A stretch of DNA of 64,000 nt from contig NC_134366.1 in assembly GCF_035582795.1 (NCBI RefSeq), forward strand, positions 33,217,661 through 33,281,660. Reading direction: 5' to 3'. This DNA is from Mycteria americana (taxonomy: Eukaryota > Chordata > Aves > Ciconiiformes > Ciconiidae). A program made the position numbers and the translations under genes. The notes below the pieces were generated by a model that was not told the origin of the DNA, ran no database searches, and was given only the letters and a program-made list of their open reading frames with translations. This document shows positions 63,501 to 64,000 of this stretch, piece by piece (position 1 is the stretch's first letter; each line of letters starts with the position of its first letter).

Positions 63501-64000
63501 TTTTGGAGTAAACTTTAGTAAGTGGAATTTTGACATACAAACAAGCATGTTTAATGGAACTTCAGAAGCTCCCAAAGTGCAGTAAATCACCACAAAATGT
63601 TTTGAAGCTTTATAAACAAAGCAGACTCATCTCCTCTCCAAAAGATTTAGAAACAGGAAATGCAGAAGACATTTTATATTATTCCATTAAAAATTAACTC
63701 TCCGTGTTATTTCTTCTAGAGAAATCCTAGTTAAAATTATTTTCATAGGAAGAGTATAGAGGGCACAGAAGCAGTACTGCCACTTTCAATATAAATTTTA
63801 AACAAGGATTTGGTATGGCTTTATGAGAATGGGCTTAAAATTTACTCTTGAGCTACACTGTATTGCAAGACATGTCAGGGCAAACTACCTTTAAAACACC
63901 TGAGTCAGATCTATAAGGCACTGACAAAATTCTCCTTTGAATCAGGCACATAACTTGTACCAAGCAGAGATTGCTGTTCAGAAGCAGGTTTTCACCAGTA

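Larger units (their letters stand above)
53042..64000. other. Gene-poor stretch, perhaps intronic
   Basis: AT-rich sequence in which I find no coding exon I can support on either strand. Open frames of 60-115 codons are AT-rich, lack motifs and have no convincing splice context. Apart from a probable old CR1 fragment at 57.5 kb and a CATTGA-palindrome copy at 56.59 kb, nothing notable is seen. Confidence 0.5.

Noticed and set aside
1..64000. CRISPR arrays, operons, prophage, rRNA and tRNA genes
   Set aside because: No regularly spaced direct repeats, no ribosome-binding-site-led gene strings and no tRNA/rRNA-like segments. The sequence is vertebrate in character.

Overview
The window looks like a stretch of bird (Aves) nuclear genome, probably neoavian. 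It is AT-rich and poor in genes. It carries 5'-truncated CR1 retrotransposon ends with the typical avian 3' octamer (ATTCTGTG-type), older MIR/L3-like repeat remnants and scattered microsatellites. I see no bacterial-type gene organisation, operon, CRISPR array, rRNA, tRNA or phage. Nearly all open frames longer than 60 codons lie on both strands, have no conserved motif I recognise, and look like chance.

Region by region: 1-18 kb holds only repeat relics and simple repeats. 18.0-21.2 kb is distinctly more GC- and CpG-rich, strongest at about 18.74-18.90 kb and again at 19.9-20.3 kb, and may hold a promoter or CpG island. A 130-bp CR1 fragment lies at 22.0 kb. A protein-like but unidentified open frame lies on the minus strand at 23.4-23.7 kb. 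A second GC-rich patch at 25.4-25.8 kb could encode a signal peptide. The best coding evidence is at 30.9-32.4 kb on the minus strand: two consecutive exon-like blocks with good splice signals and matching phase, ending in a stop codon. I read these as the 3' end of a protein-coding gene whose body extends toward higher coordinates. I could not name the protein. Weaker candidate upstream exons lie at 37.5, 38.8 and 40.9 kb. If the gene is real, much of 31-64 kb would be its intronic sequence.

Repeats include a longer CR1 3' end at 51.96-52.81 kb (remnant of the ORF2 C-terminus, frames broken), a second CR1 3' tail 175 bp further on, and a likely old CR1 fragment at 57.5 kb. There is also an ungapped inverted repeat at 39.46-39.65 kb with 68-bp arms. 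Several copies of an old interspersed repeat are marked by a CATTGA..TCAATG palindrome. No new biological system was found that I can defend. The most useful leads are the unassigned minus-strand gene end, the 39.5-kb fold-back element and the 23.4-kb open frame.
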